The notes under the pieces were generated by a model. That model ran no database searches. It had not been told where the DNA came from and saw only the letters and a list, made by a program, of their open reading frames with translations. This document shows positions 1 to 11,690 of a stretch of DNA of 64,000 nucleotides, piece after piece (within the stretch, counting starts at the first letter, position 1; the number at the start of each line of letters is the position of its first letter). Both the position numbers and the translations under genes were made by a program. The DNA is from an uncultured Stenotrophomonas sp. (GTDB lineage Bacteria > Pseudomonadota > Gammaproteobacteria > Xanthomonadales > Xanthomonadaceae). The stretch spans positions 558,001-622,000 of the forward strand of contig FLTS01000001.1 of the NCBI GenBank assembly GCA_900078405.1, given 5' to 3'.

Positions 1-1
1 C

Positions 2-502
2 GGCCGTGCGCTGGACCACGTCGAATCGCTGGCGCATGCGCGCTTCGGCGGGTTGATCGGACTGCGCTTCAACATCGGCCGGGTCGAAGGCGGCATCAAG
101 GCCAACATGATCGCGCCGGCGGCCGAACTGCGTTTCGGTTTCCGTCCGTTGCCGTCGATGGACATCGACCAGCTGCTGGCCACCTTCGCCGGTTTCGCCG
201 AGCCGGCGGCCGCGCATTTCGAGGAAACCTTCCGCGGCCCGAGCCTGCCGTCGGGCGACATCGCCCGCGCCGAGGAGCGCCGCCTTGCCGCGCGCGACGT
301 CGCCGACGAGCTGGGCCTGCCGATCGGCAACGCGGTGGATTTCTGGACCGAGGCCTCGCTGTTCTCGGCTGGCGGGTACACCGCGCTGGTCTATGGCCCC
401 GGCGACATCGCCCAGGCCCACACTGCCGACGAGTTCGTGATGCTGGAGCAGTTGCAGCGCTACGCCGAATCGGTCCACCACATCCTGCGGCGCGGCGCCT
501 GA
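2..502 (+). CDS. argE: N-acetyl-citrulline/N-acetylornithine deacetylase, C-terminal part (ArgE-type M20 peptidase)
   Basis: The reading frame is open from the window edge, so the start lies upstream and only about 166 C-terminal residues are visible. They match the end of an M20-family deacetylase: a dimerisation-domain stretch ([19 protein letters not shown]), then a C-terminal catalytic-domain stretch with FWTEASLF and [15 protein letters not shown], where the last H is a typical metal ligand. In Xanthomonadaceae this enzyme removes the acetyl group from N-acetylcitrulline, because carbamoylation precedes deacetylation there. It ends 29 bases before argB in the same orientation. The citrulline rather than ornithine substrate is inferred from the family and the neighbours. 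Confidence 0.88.
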   Translation, partial: GRALDHVESLAHARFGGLIGLRFNIGRVEGGIKANMIAPAAELRFGFRPLPSMDIDQLLATFAGFAEPAAAHFEETFRGPSLPSGDIARAEERRLAARDVADELGLPIGNAVDFWTEASLFSAGGYTALVYGPGDIAQAHTADEFVMLEQLQRYAESVHHILRRGA

Positions 503-531
503 GCCGCCCTGCATTCCCCCACGCCAACGAA

Positions 532-1860
532 ATGTCCCCCGCCATGCAGCCCCACCGCCAGACCCGCCAGACCATCGTTCGCCTGCTTTCGAGCATGGCC
601 AGTGCGAAGGAGATCAGCCAGTACCTCAAGCGCTTTTCGCAGCTGGACGCCAAGCGCTTCGCCGTGGTCAAGGTCGGCGGCGCGGTGCTGCGCGACGATC
701 TCGATGCGCTGACGTCCTCGCTGTCGTTCCTGCAGGAAGTCGGTTTGACCCCGATCGTGCTGCACGGCGCCGGCCCGCAACTGGACACCGAGCTGTCGGC
801 GGCCGGCATCGAGAAACGAACGGTCAACGGCCTGCGCGTGACCACGCCCGAAGCGCTGGCGATCGTGCGCAAGGTGTTCCAGCAGTCCAACCTGCAGCTG
901 GTCGAAGCGCTGCAGCAGAACGGCGCACGTGCCACCTCGATCACCGGCGGCGTGTTCGAGGCCGAATACCTGGACCGCGACACCTACGGGCTGGTCGGTG
1001 AAGTGAAGCGGGTCAATCTGGCGCCGATCGAGGCCAGCCTGCGCGCCGGCTCGATCCCGGTCATCACCTCGCTGGGCGAGACGCCGAGCGGGCAGATCCT
1101 CAACGTCAACGCCGACTTCGCCGCCAACGAGCTGGTGCAGGAACTGCAGCCGTACAAGATCATCTTCCTCACCGGTACCGGCGGCCTGCTCGATGCCGAC
1201 GGCAAGGTGATCGATTCGATCAACCTGTCCACCGAATACGAGCACCTGATCCAGCAGCCGTGGCTGCATGGCGGCATGAAGGTCAAGATCGAGCAGATCA
1301 AGGACCTGCTGGACCGGTTGCCGGAAGAGTCGTCGGTGTCGATCACCCGCCCGGCCGATCTGGCCAAGGAGCTGTTCACCCACAAGGGCTCGGGCACGCT
1401 GGTGCGGCGCGGTGAGAAGGTGCTCAAGGCGATGGCGTGGGAGCAATTGGACACCGTGCGGCTGAAGGCGTTGATCGAATCCAGCTTCGGTCGCACGCTG
1501 GTGCCGGACTATTTCGAGAAAACCAAGCTGCTGCGCGCCTACGTCAGCGAGAACTACCGCACCGCGGTGATCCTCACCGACGAGGCCGAGGGCGTGTACC
1601 TGGACAAGTTCGCGGTGCTCGACGACGCGCAGGGCGAGGGATTGGGGCGCGCGGTGTGGAACGTGATGCGCGAGGAAACCCCGCAGCTGTTCTGGCGCTC
1701 GCGCAACGGCAATGCGGTCAACCATTTCTATTACGCCGAGTCCGATGGCTGCTACAAGCTGGACCACTGGAAGGTGTTCTGGTTCGGCGCCAGCGGCTTC
1801 GACAGCATTCGCGGCTATGTTGCGCACTGCGGCGAACGCCGGGCGAGCCTGCAGGGATGA
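532..1860 (+). CDS. argB: bifunctional N-acetylglutamate synthase / N-acetylglutamate kinase
   Basis: A 442-residue protein made of an amino-acid kinase domain (about residues 40-290; nucleotide-binding VKVGG at 46-50, substrate loop HGAGPQ at 78-83) and a C-terminal GNAT-like domain (about 300-442) with an acetyl-CoA loop [10 protein letters not shown] near residue 367. A stand-alone ArgB is about 300 residues; the extra domain is the hallmark of the Xanthomonas bifunctional synthase/kinase, which performs the first two steps of arginine synthesis. A second in-frame ATG lies at 544, so the exact start is uncertain. The TGA overlaps the next gene's ATG by four bases, implying translational coupling. 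Arginine feedback control is known for the family but is not visible in the sequence. Confidence 0.93.
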   Translation: MSPAMQPHRQTRQTIVRLLSSMASAKEISQYLKRFSQLDAKRFAVVKVGGAVLRDDLDALTSSLSFLQEVGLTPIVLHGAGPQLDTELSAAGIEKRTVNGLRVTTPEALAIVRKVFQQSNLQLVEALQQNGARATSITGGVFEAEYLDRDTYGLVGEVKRVNLAPIEASLRAGSIPVITSLGETPSGQILNVNADFAANELVQELQPYKIIFLTGTGGLLDADGKVIDSINLSTEYEHLIQQPWLHGGMKVKIEQIKDLLDRLPEESSVSITRPADLAKELFTHKGSGTLVRRGEKVLKAMAWEQLDTVRLKALIESSFGRTLVPDYFEKTKLLRAYVSENYRTAVILTDEAEGVYLDKFAVLDDAQGEGLGRAVWNVMREETPQLFWRSRNGNAVNHFYYAESDGCYKLDHWKVFWFGASGFDSIRGYVAHCGERRASLQG

Positions 1861-2464
1861 ATGCCCCGTCCGCCAGCATCGCATGGCGCCAGCTGCCGGA
1901 ACTGCGCGGTCGTCACGTCGCGCTGGAACCGCTGCGGATGGCGCACGTGCCGGCCCTGCGCCAGGCGCTGGGCGACGGTGAATTGTCGCGCTGCTGGTAC
2001 ACCAGCGTGCCGGCGCCGGATGCCGTGGAGCAGCACGTCGCCGCGGCGCTGGAGGCGCAGGCGCAGGGCACGGCGCTGCCCTTCGTAGTCCGCGATGCCA
2101 CCGGCGAGGTGGTCGGCAGTACCCGTTTCTACGCACTGGACGCGGGTGTGCCGCGGCTGAACATCGGCTACACCTGGTACCAGCGGCGGGTGCAACGCAC
2201 CGGCCTGAACACCGAGGCCAAGCTGCTGTTGCTGCGGCATGCGTTCGAGGCGATGGGCTGTATTGCCGTGGGCTTCGAGACCAGCTGGTTCAACCACGCC
2301 TCGCGCAGCGCCATCGCCCGGCTCGGGGCGAAGCAGGACGGCGTGCTGCGCAACCACAAGCGCCATGCCGACGGCACGCCGCGCGATACCGTGGTGTTCT
2401 CCATCATCGACAGCGAGTGGCCGGCGGTCCGCAGCCACCTGCACTACCTTCTGGATTCGCACAC

Positions 2465-2468
<4 letters not shown>
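1857..2468 (+). CDS. GNAT family N-acetyltransferase (RimJ/RimL type)
   Basis: A 203-residue acetyltransferase inserted between argB and argC. It starts at an ATG that overlaps the argB stop (ATGA) and ends with the same four-base overlap with argC. Residues such as [25 protein letters not shown] and [24 protein letters not shown] fit the RimJ/RimL branch, in which the last stretch contributes to acetyl-CoA binding. Its substrate is unknown. The tight coupling says it is made with the arginine enzymes, but nothing shows that it acts in arginine synthesis: the synthase step is already supplied by the ArgB fusion. It could instead modify a protein N-terminus or a small molecule. Confidence 0.85.
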
Positions 2469-3418
<950 letters not shown>

Positions 3419-3427
3419 CCCGGCTTT

Positions 3428-3498
3428 TGTAGGAGCGCCGCAAGTCGCGATGAAGCTTTACCGGTAATTCCCCATCGCGACTTGCGTCGCTCCTACAA
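3428..3498. repeat. palindromic intergenic repeat, GTAGGAGCG family, copy between argC and argH
   Basis: Two arms face each other. The left arm begins TTGTAGGAGCG and continues CAAGTCGCGATGAAGC; the right arm is its near-perfect reverse complement and ends CGCTCCTACAA. A short centre (TTTACCGGTAATTCC) separates them, so the RNA would form a long stem on either strand. The right edge is only 25 bases from the argH ATG. Other members of this family lie at 4839, 6417, 40931, 50544, 52624 and 53763. The form resembles REP/BIME-type elements; no transposase is linked here. Confidence 0.9.
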
Positions 3499-3523
3499 GA
3501 ACAACAAGGACATTGAGATTCCC

Positions 3524-4822
3524 ATGACCAACCTGCTGTGGCAGAAGCCCGGCGTCGCGGTGGACGCCAACATCCAGACCTTCCTCGCCGGCGACGACGT
3601 GATCCTCGACCGCGAGTTCTTCCTGCACGACATCGCCGCCAGCACCGCGCATGCCGAAGGGCTGCAGCACATCGGCATCCTCTCCGCCGACGAGCTGGCC
3701 GCGCTCAAGCGCGAACTGGCGCTGCTGGGCGACGATTTCCGCAGCGGCGCATTCGTGCTCGACGAACGCTACGAGGATTGCCATTCGGCGATCGAGGCGC
3801 GGCTGACCGAGCGTCTCGGCGATGCCGGGCGCAAGATCCACACCGGCCGCAGCCGCAACGACCAGATCCTCGTCGCCACCCGCCTGTGGCTGAAGGAGAA
3901 GCTGGCGCGCGTGGCGCAGCTCAGCCGCGAGGTGGCGAAGGTGGCGCTGGACCGCGCCGCCGCCGAGCGCGCCCAGCCGCTGCCCGGCTACACCCACATC
4001 CAGCGCGCCGTGGTGTCCTCGGCCGGCATGTGGTGGGCCGGCTGGGCCGAGGCCTTCATCGACAACGCGGTGCGCGCGGCCGACACCCGCCGGCTGATCG
4101 ACTGCAACCCGCTGGGCACCGCCGCCGGCTACGGCGTCAACCTGCCGCTGGACCGCGAGCACACCACGCGCGCGCTGGATTTCGCGCGCATGCAGGTGTC
4201 GCCGATCTACGCCCAGCTCTCGCGCGGCAAGTTCGAGCTGGCCGCGCTGGAAGCGCTCGGCGGGGCGACCCTGGACCTGCGCCGCATCGCCTGGGACCTG
4301 TCGTTGTTCACCACCGGCGAGTTCGCCTTCGTCGCATTGCCGGCGCAGTACACCACCGGCAGCTCGATCATGCCCAACAAACGCAACCCGGACGTGATCG
4401 AGCTGATGCGCGCCACCCATGCCAGCGTCGCCGCCGCGCGCACCGAGATCGAGCAGCTGCTGTCGCTGCCGTCGGGTTACCACCGCGACCTGCAGGCGTC
4501 CAAGGGCGCGATCTTCCACGGCTTCGGCCGCGGCCTGGCGGCGCTGGAACTGCTGCCAGCGCTGCTGTCCAACCTTGACTGGCGCGACGACAACATCCGC
4601 GCCGCGATCGACTCTGGCATGTACGCCACCGACGTGGCGGTGGAGGCGGCAGTAGCCGGCGTGCCGTTCCGCGAGGCCTACAAGGCCGCCGCCGCCGCGG
4701 CCGACACCGCCGGGCAGGGGCGCACGCCGGAAGGCAGCCTCGCCGCACGGGTATCGCCGGGTGCGGCCGCCGACCTGCGGCTGGAAGAACTGCAGGCACG
4801 CTGGACGGCGCTGAGCCCGTAA
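3524..4822 (+). CDS. argH: argininosuccinate lyase
   Basis: A 432-residue lyase of the fumarase/aspartase superfamily that splits argininosuccinate into arginine and fumarate. Signature [12 protein letters not shown] is at residues 279-290 and carries the mobile catalytic serine loop. HTGRSRNDQ near residue 106 and [11 protein letters not shown] are further conserved blocks. The ATG at 3524 gives the expected N-terminus ([10 protein letters not shown]); an upstream in-frame ATG at 3482 would be read out of the palindromic repeat and is rejected. The gene is flanked on both sides by copies of the same repeat family. It is the last arginine gene before yciI-like, proB and proA. Confidence 0.95.
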   Translation: MTNLLWQKPGVAVDANIQTFLAGDDVILDREFFLHDIAASTAHAEGLQHIGILSADELAALKRELALLGDDFRSGAFVLDERYEDCHSAIEARLTERLGDAGRKIHTGRSRNDQILVATRLWLKEKLARVAQLSREVAKVALDRAAAERAQPLPGYTHIQRAVVSSAGMWWAGWAEAFIDNAVRAADTRRLIDCNPLGTAAGYGVNLPLDREHTTRALDFARMQVSPIYAQLSRGKFELAALEALGGATLDLRRIAWDLSLFTTGEFAFVALPAQYTTGSSIMPNKRNPDVIELMRATHASVAAARTEIEQLLSLPSGYHRDLQASKGAIFHGFGRGLAALELLPALLSNLDWRDDNIRAAIDSGMYATDVAVEAAVAGVPFREAYKAAAAAADTAGQGRTPEGSLAARVSPGAAADLRLEELQARWTALSP

Positions 4823-4838
4823 CGCCCGGCGCCGCTTT

Positions 4839-4912
4839 CATGTAGAAGCGACGCAAGTCGCGATGAAGCTTTACCGATGGAGCCCCATCGCGACTTGCGT
4901 CGCTCCTACATG
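4839..4912. repeat. palindromic intergenic repeat, GTAGGAGCG family, copy after argH
   Basis: An inverted pair with arms CATGTAGAAGCGACGCAAG and its reverse complement ending CTCCTACATG. The inner part (CGATGAAGCTTTACC) is nearly identical to the copy upstream of argH. The left arm has AGAAG where other copies have AGGAG, a compensable G-U pair in RNA. It lies 16 bases after the argH stop and 107 bases before the GTG of the next gene. Confidence 0.9.
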
Positions 4913-5019
4913 AGGTGAACAGGCAGCGGCATTGGTTGGAAACGAAAACATCGCCCGCACGCATCGCGCGGCAGTGCAATATCCGCGTTGGCAAACTTCC
5001 ATGCGGTGGAGAACGAACG

Positions 5020-5277
5020 GTGAAGCTGTATCTGGTCATGGCCATGCGCAAACCGGCGTTCGACACGTCGGTCATCGCCCCGCACAAGGCTTTCCTCGAC
5101 GACCTGCGCGAACGCGGGCTGCTGCACCTGACCGGCGGTTTCGCCGATGGCAGCGGTGGTGCCTATGTGCTGCGCGACGTCGCCGATATGGACGCAGCGC
5201 GGGCCATCGTCGCCACCGACCCGCTGGCCGTCCACGGCTGCTCGGACCTGGTCGTGCACGAGTGGAACACCCGCTGA
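5020..5277 (+). CDS. YciI family protein
   Basis: A small protein of 85 residues when read from the GTG at 5020, which has a GGAGA ribosome-binding site about eight bases upstream. An ATG at 4915 in the same frame would add a poorly conserved leader that begins at the edge of a repeat, and is less likely. KLYLVMAMRKPAFDTS and GGFADGSGGAYVLRDVADMDAARAIVATDPL fit the ferredoxin-like YciI fold, related to muconolactone isomerases; a role is unknown for most members. It sits between argH and proB, five bases from the latter's ATG, so it is probably co-transcribed with them. Confidence 0.78.
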   Translation: MKLYLVMAMRKPAFDTSVIAPHKAFLDDLRERGLLHLTGGFADGSGGAYVLRDVADMDAARAIVATDPLAVHGCSDLVVHEWNTR

Positions 5278-5281
5278 GCCC

Positions 5282-6421
5282 ATGAACGAGGCCGCCCCTT
5301 CGCCTTTCGCCGAGCAGATGCTGCCGCCGTGGCGGCGCGCGGTGCTGAAGATCGGCAGCAGCCTGCTGGCCGCCGACGGCGGCGGCCTGAGCCCGCGTTT
5401 CGCGCTGGGGCTGGCGCAGTTCGTCTCGGCCAACCTGCTGGCCGGCAGGGAAGTGGTGATCGTGTCCTCCGGCGCGGTCGCGGCCGGCCGCGCCATCCTG
5501 CCGAAGGCGGCCGAAGCCGGCGCGGCAATTGCCGCACGGCAGGCGCTGGCCGCGCTCGGGCAGGCGCAGCTGATCGCGCTGTGGCAGCGCTTCTTCGAGC
5601 GCCCGGTGGCACAGGTGCTGCTGACCCACGACGACCTGCGCAACCGCCGCCGCTACCTCAACGCGCGCGCCACTCTCAATGAATTGCTGGCGCTGGGCGC
5701 ATTGCCGGTGGTCAACGAGAACGACACCGTCTCCGTCGATGAGCTCAAGCTCGGCGACAACGACAACCTCGCCGCCATCGTCGCCGCGCTGGTCGATGCC
5801 GACGCGCTGTTCATCGCCACCGACATCGATGGCCTCTACACCGCCGATCCGCGCCGCGATCCGCAGGCGCGGCCGATCAACGAGGTAGCCGAACTGACCG
5901 CCGAGGTGATGGCGATGGCCGGTGGCAGTGGCAGCGCGGCCGGCACCGGCGGCATGCACACCAAGTTGCAGGCGGCGGCCAAGGCCGGCGCGGCCGGCAT
6001 CGACACCTACCTGTTCAACGGCCGCAGCGGCGAAGTGGTACGCGCACTGGCGCAGGGCCGACTGCGTGGCACCCGACTGCATGCCGGGCGCTCGCGCATC
6101 GCCGCGCGCAAGTACTGGCTGCGGCACGCGCCGCTCGAGCCGGGGGCAATCATGGTCGACGGCGGCGCCGCGCGCGCATTGCGCGAGAAGGGCGCCTCGC
6201 TGCTGCCCGGCGGCATCACCGCGGTGCAGGGCGAGTTCCGCCGCGGCGACATGATCGAAGTGCGCGATGGCGAGCGCTGCATCGCGCACGGCATCAGCCA
6301 GTATTCGGCGGTGGACGTGCGGCGCATCGCCGGCAGCCATTCGCGCACCATCGAGGCCACCCTCGGCTACAACTATGGCGAGAGCGTGATCCACCGCGAC
6401 GACCTCGTCCTGCTGTCGTAG
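5282..6421 (+). CDS. proB: glutamate 5-kinase
   Basis: A 379-residue ProB, first enzyme of proline synthesis, phosphorylating glutamate with ATP. The amino-acid kinase domain begins VLKIGSSLL (about 21-29) and includes VSSGAVAAGR, NENDTVS and FIATDIDGLYTADPR. The C-terminal PUA domain (about 285-379) is present, as in the E. coli enzyme. The start ATG lies five bases after the previous stop. The stop codon TAG (6419-6421) is formed by the GTAGGAGCG edge of the following palindromic repeat, so the last codons abut or lie within that element. Confidence 0.94.
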   Translation: MNEAAPSPFAEQMLPPWRRAVLKIGSSLLAADGGGLSPRFALGLAQFVSANLLAGREVVIVSSGAVAAGRAILPKAAEAGAAIAARQALAALGQAQLIALWQRFFERPVAQVLLTHDDLRNRRRYLNARATLNELLALGALPVVNENDTVSVDELKLGDNDNLAAIVAALVDADALFIATDIDGLYTADPRRDPQARPINEVAELTAEVMAMAGGSGSAAGTGGMHTKLQAAAKAGAAGIDTYLFNGRSGEVVRALAQGRLRGTRLHAGRSRIAARKYWLRHAPLEPGAIMVDGGAARALREKGASLLPGGITAVQGEFRRGDMIEVRDGERCIAHGISQYSAVDVRRIAGSHSRTIEATLGYNYGESVIHRDDLVLLS

Positions 6422-6489
6422 GAGCGCAGCTTGCTGCGCGATGGGGCCTTGCCGGTAAAGCCCATCGCGCAGCAAGCTGCGCTCCTACG
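6417..6489. repeat. palindromic repeat, GTAGGAGCG family variant, overlapping the proB stop
   Basis: Arms TCGTAGGAGCGCAGCTTGC and the reverse complement ending GCTCCTACG. The stem here is GCAGCTTGCTGC rather than the GACGCAAGTCGCGATG of other copies, so it is a subfamily. It fills the space between proB and proA, and its first bases are the proB stop codon. Its right edge is 32 bases from the proA ATG. Confidence 0.88.
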
Positions 6490-6520
6490 GGGCCATTTCC
6501 TGCTTTCCCGCGAGTTGCCC

Positions 6521-7768
<1,248 letters not shown>

Positions 7769-7771
7769 GGC

Positions 7772-7843
7772 CGTAGGCCGGGGTTACATCCCCGGCGTTT
7801 TCGTCGGCCCTTTGCGGACGTCGGGGGCGTGGCCCCGACCTAC
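7772..7843. repeat. palindromic repeat, GTAGGTCGGGG family, between convergent proA and an MFS gene
   Basis: The left arm GTAGGCCGGGGTTACATCC and the right arm GGGGGCGTGGCCCCGACCTAC form an imperfect inverted pair that ends CTAC. On the minus strand the right arm reads GTAGGTCGGGGCC, and its TAG is the stop codon of the MFS transporter gene. Sister copies lie at 21398 and 32114. It could act as a bidirectional terminator between convergent genes, although it has no U-tract. Confidence 0.82.
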
Positions 7844-9051
7844 CAATGGTCTTCCAGCTGCTGCGGCCGGCACGCGAACCACGCCGCGACCAGCAGCACC
7901 AACGAGCACAGCATCAGGAACGCGAACGACCATGCCCAGCCGCCGCCGGCTTCGTGCAGCCAGCCGAACAGCAGCGGGCCGAGGCAGGCCAGGCTGTAGC
8001 CCACGCCCTGCATGAAGCCGGACAGCGCCGCCGAGCCGCTCGGGGTTCGGGTGCGCAGGTTGATCAGGGTCAGGCCCAGCGGGAAGGTGGATGGCCCCAG
8101 CCCGGCGATGGTCACCCACAGCCACGGCGCGGCCATCGGCGCCCACAGCAGGCCGGCGAAGGCGACCGCGTTCAGGCCGAACACCAGCACCGCGATCGGG
8201 AACGGGTTGCGCATGCGCACCGCCAGCGCCGGCACCAGCAGCGAGGGCAGCAGGCCGATGGCCGAATACAGCGCCACCATCACCCCGCCGAAGGCCTCGC
8301 TGGCGCCGGCTTCCACCATCACCTTGGGCAGCCAGGTGAACAGCGAGTAGGTGCCCAGCGAGGTCATGCCGAACATCAGCGCCATGCCCCAGCCGAGCGG
8401 GGTCTTCCAGACCCGGCCGGCGGCATGCGGGCCGTCGGCAGCGGCGGCGGCCTGCGCACGCGGCGCATGCCGCGCCAGCAGCAGCCACGGCAGCAGCGCG
8501 GCGGTGGACAGCAGCGCCCACATGCCCAGCGAGATGCGCCAGTCGAAGCGGTCGGCCACCGGCACCGCCAGCAGCGCCGGCAGCATGGTGCCGGCCTGCA
8601 GCACGGTGATGTAGAGCGTGCTCAGGGTGCCGACGCGGTCGGCGAAGTAGCGCTTGACCAGCGGCGGCACCACCACGTTGCCGATGCCCATGCCGGCCAG
8701 CGCGACCGCCGAGCCGACCAGCAGCATGCCGACGCCGCCGGCGCTGGCGCGCAGCAGCAGCCCGGCGGTGGCCAGCAGCATGGTCAGCACCGCGGTGCGT
8801 TCCAGCCCGATCGCGCGGATCAGCCGCGGCGTGACCAGGCCGAACAGGGCGAAGGCGGCGGTGGGCATCATGCCCAGCACGCCGGTCATGGTGCTGCCGA
8901 ACTCGAAGGTCTGGCCCAACCGGTCCAGCAGCGGCGTCAGCGAGGTGACCGCGCTGCGCAGGTTGGCGGCCAGCAGCACGACGGCGACGAAGGCCAGCAG
9001 CCGGCCCTTGAGCAGGGGAGCATGCGGGCCGCGGGCGGGAGAGTGGGGCAT
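7840..9051 (-). CDS. MFS transporter, CynX/NimT type
   Basis: A 403-residue protein with about 12 predicted membrane segments. The first is [20 protein letters not shown]; the ANLR followed by SLTPLL is typical of the CynX/NimT (cyanate/nitroimidazole) branch of the major facilitator superfamily. A central loop ([21 protein letters not shown]) separates the two six-helix halves. The substrate cannot be read from sequence. Transcription is toward proA, and the stop codon is supplied by a repeat. The gene lies downstream of tRNA-Pro on the same strand but is separated from it by a strong hairpin terminator. Confidence 0.85.
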   Translation of the reverse strand: MPHSPARGPHAPLLKGRLLAFVAVVLLAANLRSAVTSLTPLLDRLGQTFEFGSTMTGVLGMMPTAAFALFGLVTPRLIRAIGLERTAVLTMLLATAGLLLRASAGGVGMLLVGSAVALAGMGIGNVVVPPLVKRYFADRVGTLSTLYITVLQAGTMLPALLAVPVADRFDWRISLGMWALLSTAALLPWLLLARHAPRAQAAAAADGPHAAGRVWKTPLGWGMALMFGMTSLGTYSLFTWLPKVMVEAGASEAFGGVMVALYSAIGLLPSLLVPALAVRMRNPFPIAVLVFGLNAVAFAGLLWAPMAAPWLWVTIAGLGPSTFPLGLTLINLRTRTPSGSAALSGFMQGVGYSLACLGPLLFGWLHEAGGGWAWSFAFLMLCSLVLLVAAWFACRPQQLEDHW

Positions 9052-9162
9052 GGCGGAACTCCGGCGCGGGCAGCCGCAGGGGCGGCGCCCGCGAAAACAG
9101 GGGAACCGCGGGGAGCGATTCCCGGCATCGCCCGCCGCTGGCCCGGAAGCGGCGGCGTGGCG

Positions 9163-9195
9163 ACAAAAACAAAAGCCGGCCCGAGGCCGGCTTTT
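9163..9195 (-). terminator. rho-independent terminator of tRNA-Pro
   Basis: An 11-base-pair perfect stem, AAAAGCCGGCC with reverse complement GGCCGGCTTTT (9171-9195) and a three-base loop CGA. On the minus strand it is followed by TTTTGTTTTTG. It lies nine bases downstream of the tRNA 3' end, the expected place for its terminator. Confidence 0.88.
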
Positions 9196-9203
9196 GTCGA
9201 TCT

Positions 9204-9280
<77 letters not shown>

Positions 9281-9364
9281 AAGGAGCCGCCTATGATAAC
9301 GGCGGCATTGGCGCGGCGCAACAGATTTCACTCCGCCGCGGGCATCGGCCAGGCCCGGTGCGGG

Positions 9365-9640
9365 TCAGCCCAGCTTCTCGGCCAGCACCCGGCGGATTTC
9401 CGATTCGACCATGCCCTTCATCGCCGACAGCAGGAAGCCCAGCTCGGCCTTCACCCGCACCGCGCCGGGCAGCATCTCGATCGCGCCCTCGACCCCGGCA
9501 CGGGCGAAGTGCAGGTTCTGCCCCTCCCAGCGGGTGCTGACCTCGAAGCGCTCCTGCAGCTTGCGCGCGACCTCGGCGATGGCCGCGTGCGCGCTTTCGT
9601 CGGACAGGGAATGGGCATGGTGGATGTCGATGCTGGACAT
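9365..9640 (-). CDS. polyhydroxyalkanoic acid system family protein
   Basis: A 91-residue protein starting MSSIDIHHAHSLS. It has the family pattern of an N-terminal I-x-I-x-H followed by AAIAEVARKLQERFEVSTRWEGQ and a hydrophobic C-terminal half ending SEIRRVLAEKLG. Family members are small proteins named after polyhydroxyalkanoate gene clusters, with no established biochemical role; no PHA synthase gene is visible here. It is divergent from the FHA-domain gene (118 bases between starts) and lies upstream of tRNA-Pro. Confidence 0.78.
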   Translation of the reverse strand: MSSIDIHHAHSLSDESAHAAIAEVARKLQERFEVSTRWEGQNLHFARAGVEGAIEMLPGAVRVKAELGFLLSAMKGMVESEIRRVLAEKLG

Positions 9641-9758
9641 GGGACAGGGACTCGCGGGACCGCGTGGGGATGGTGCGGCATTGTGCGGACACGCGCGGCG
9701 CAGTCCAAGCCCCGCGGCCAGCTTCTGCATGTCCCGTGGACCTGCTAGTCTGCCGCCG

Positions 9759-10574
9759 GTGCGCACACTGCAAGTCCATTTCGGCAACCGCCAGCAGCCA
9801 GATCAAGCCCTTGGTCCGGGCATGCAGCGCATCGTGCGGGACGCCAGCGGGCAGGTGCGGCTGGGCGACGACAGCGTCGGCCCGCTGCTGCTGGCACGCT
9901 TCTGCACCGATGAACGCGGCCTGTGGTTGCAGGTCGCCAGCGGCGTGCGCGGCATCCACGTCAACGGCCGCCCGGTGCGGCGCATGGCGCTGCTGCGCGC
10001 CGGCGACTCGGTGCATGCCGATGGCGTGGAGATGCTGCTGCGCGGCGATTGCGCGCCGGCCACGCAACCACCGCAGGCGCCCGAGGCGATCACCGGAAAT
10101 GATGAAGACCTGCGCGTGCTGCTGCGCGGCGTCGGCGGCCAGCACCACGGCCGCGCCCACGCGCTGAACCGGCCGCGCACCATCGGCCGCGATGCGGCGG
10201 CGGACATCGTCATCGACGACCCGGTGTTCCCCGAGCGGCAGGCGCGTTTCGAATGCCACGGCGAGCGGGTGCTGCTGCGCGACCTCGGCTCGCCCGACGG
10301 TTGCCGGGTCAATGGCGTCGCCGTCCGCCACTGCTGGCTGCGCGCGGGCGACCAGGTGGTGTTCGAGGGCAACCAGCGCTTCGTATTGGAGGTGCCGCTG
10401 GGCGCCGCCCCGACCTACCTGCCGGCCGTTGCCGAAGAGGCCGCGCCGGCCGCCGAAACCCGGCCGGCGCCGGTGGTGGCGCGGCCACGGCAGCGGCGCT
10501 GGCCGTGGCTGCTGCTCAGCGCCCTGCTGATGGGCGTGCTGATCAGTGCATTGCTGCTGTTCGGTGCGCGCTGA
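9759..10574 (+). CDS. FHA domain-containing membrane-anchored protein
   Basis: A 271-residue protein read from the GTG at 9759; the frame is open far upstream, so the start is inferred. An N-terminal half resembles a divergent FHA fold (about 1-95). A clear FHA domain follows (about 125-205) with RPRTIGRDAAADIVIDD, where R and the following S/H region bind phosphothreonine in the family, then FPERQARFE and LRDLGSPDGCRVNG. A proline/alanine-rich linker leads to one C-terminal membrane helix (WPWLLLSALLMGVLISALLLFG). It probably senses Ser/Thr phosphorylation at the membrane; no partner kinase is encoded nearby. Confidence 0.8.
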   Translation: MRTLQVHFGNRQQPDQALGPGMQRIVRDASGQVRLGDDSVGPLLLARFCTDERGLWLQVASGVRGIHVNGRPVRRMALLRAGDSVHADGVEMLLRGDCAPATQPPQAPEAITGNDEDLRVLLRGVGGQHHGRAHALNRPRTIGRDAAADIVIDDPVFPERQARFECHGERVLLRDLGSPDGCRVNGVAVRHCWLRAGDQVVFEGNQRFVLEVPLGAAPTYLPAVAEEAAPAAETRPAPVVARPRQRRWPWLLLSALLMGVLISALLLFGAR

Positions 10575-10592
10575 ACGCACGCCGCCCGGCAT

Positions 10593-11690
10593 TCACTCGC
10601 CGCGCAGGCGGCACATCCGCGGCGTGGCCCGGCCCATCGGCATCTTCAGCTTGCCGATGGCTTCGATTCGGGCCTCGGCGATGCGGTCGGCGGCGCGCTG
10701 CGGCGAGATCGCGTCCTGCTCGGAGCGGTCGAAGATCCGTTCGAGGTTGTGGTAGATGCTGCGGATCAGGCGCATGGCGCGCTCGCGGTTGTAGCCGTCG
10801 ATCTCCAGCGACACGTTCATCACGCCGCCGGCGTTGACCACGTAGTCCGGCGCCCACAGCACCCCGCGCTTGAACAGTTCGTCGCCCACCGCGTGGCTGG
10901 CCAGCTGGTTGTTGGCGGTGCCGCAGATGACCTTGGCCTTGAGCCGGTCCAGCGTTTCCATGCCGATCACGCCTTCCATCGCGCAGGGCGCGAACACGTC
11001 GGCGGCGACATCGTAGATGGCCTCGGGCGCGACCGCCTCGCAGCCGTATTCGCCGACCGCGCGTTCCACCAGCGCCGGGTCGAGGTCGGTCACGTGCAGC
11101 TTGGCGCCGCGCTCGCGCAGCAGCTTCACCAGCTCCATGCCGATGTGGCCCAGGCCCTGCACGGCGATGGAAACCTTGCCGATTTCCTCGTGGCCGAACT
11201 TGCGGTTGACCGAGGCCATCAGCGCCTGCAGCGCGCCGTAGGCGGTGAACGGGGCCGGGTCGCCGGAGCCGCCGTGGACCTGGTGCACGCCGGTGACGTA
11301 GCCGGTCTCCAGGTAGATGTGCTCCATGTCGTTGACGTCGGTGCCGACGTCCTCGGCGGTGATGTAGCGCCCGCCCAGCGCCTCGACCTGCCGGCCGAAG
11401 GCGCGGAACAGCACCTCGCTCTTGGCGGCCTTCGGGTCGCCGATGATCACCGCCTTGCCGCCGCCCACGTTCAGCCCGGCCAGCGCGTTCTTGTAGGTCA
11501 TGGTGCGGCTCAGCCGCAGCACGTCGCGCAGCGCGTCGTCGCTGTTGGCGTAGGGGCGCATGCGCACGCCGCCCAGGGCCGGGCCGAGGGTGGTGTCGTG
11601 GATGGCGATGATCGCCTTCAGGCCGGCATCGCGGTTGTGGCAGAACACGACCTGCTCGTGGCCGGAAGTTTCGAGGGTGTCGAAAAGCAT
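10593..11690 (-). CDS. leucine (Glu/Leu/Phe/Val family) dehydrogenase
   Basis: A 365-residue amino-acid dehydrogenase, the length of Bacillus leucine dehydrogenase. MTYKNALAGLNVGGGKAVI contains the two family lysines (K67 and K79, the latter equivalent to the catalytic lysine). The NAD-binding fold is marked by VQGLGHIGMELVKLL near residue 180. It converts leucine, valine and isoleucine to 2-oxo acids with NAD. The start at 11690 has a GGAG site ten bases upstream; an upstream ATG at 11759 is less likely. It is divergent from the acyl-CoA mutase gene, which would act further down valine breakdown. Confidence 0.88.
   Translation of the reverse strand: MLFDTLETSGHEQVVFCHNRDAGLKAIIAIHDTTLGPALGGVRMRPYANSDDALRDVLRLSRTMTYKNALAGLNVGGGKAVIIGDPKAAKSEVLFRAFGRQVEALGGRYITAEDVGTDVNDMEHIYLETGYVTGVHQVHGGSGDPAPFTAYGALQALMASVNRKFGHEEIGKVSIAVQGLGHIGMELVKLLRERGAKLHVTDLDPALVERAVGEYGCEAVAPEAIYDVAADVFAPCAMEGVIGMETLDRLKAKVICGTANNQLASHAVGDELFKRGVLWAPDYVVNAGGVMNVSLEIDGYNRERAMRLIRSIYHNLERIFDRSEQDAISPQRAADRIAEARIEAIGKLKMPMGRATPRMCRLRGE

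Noticed and set aside
3482..3523. Longer argH start at 3482
   Set aside because: It would translate the right arm of a palindromic repeat and is not a family N-terminus.
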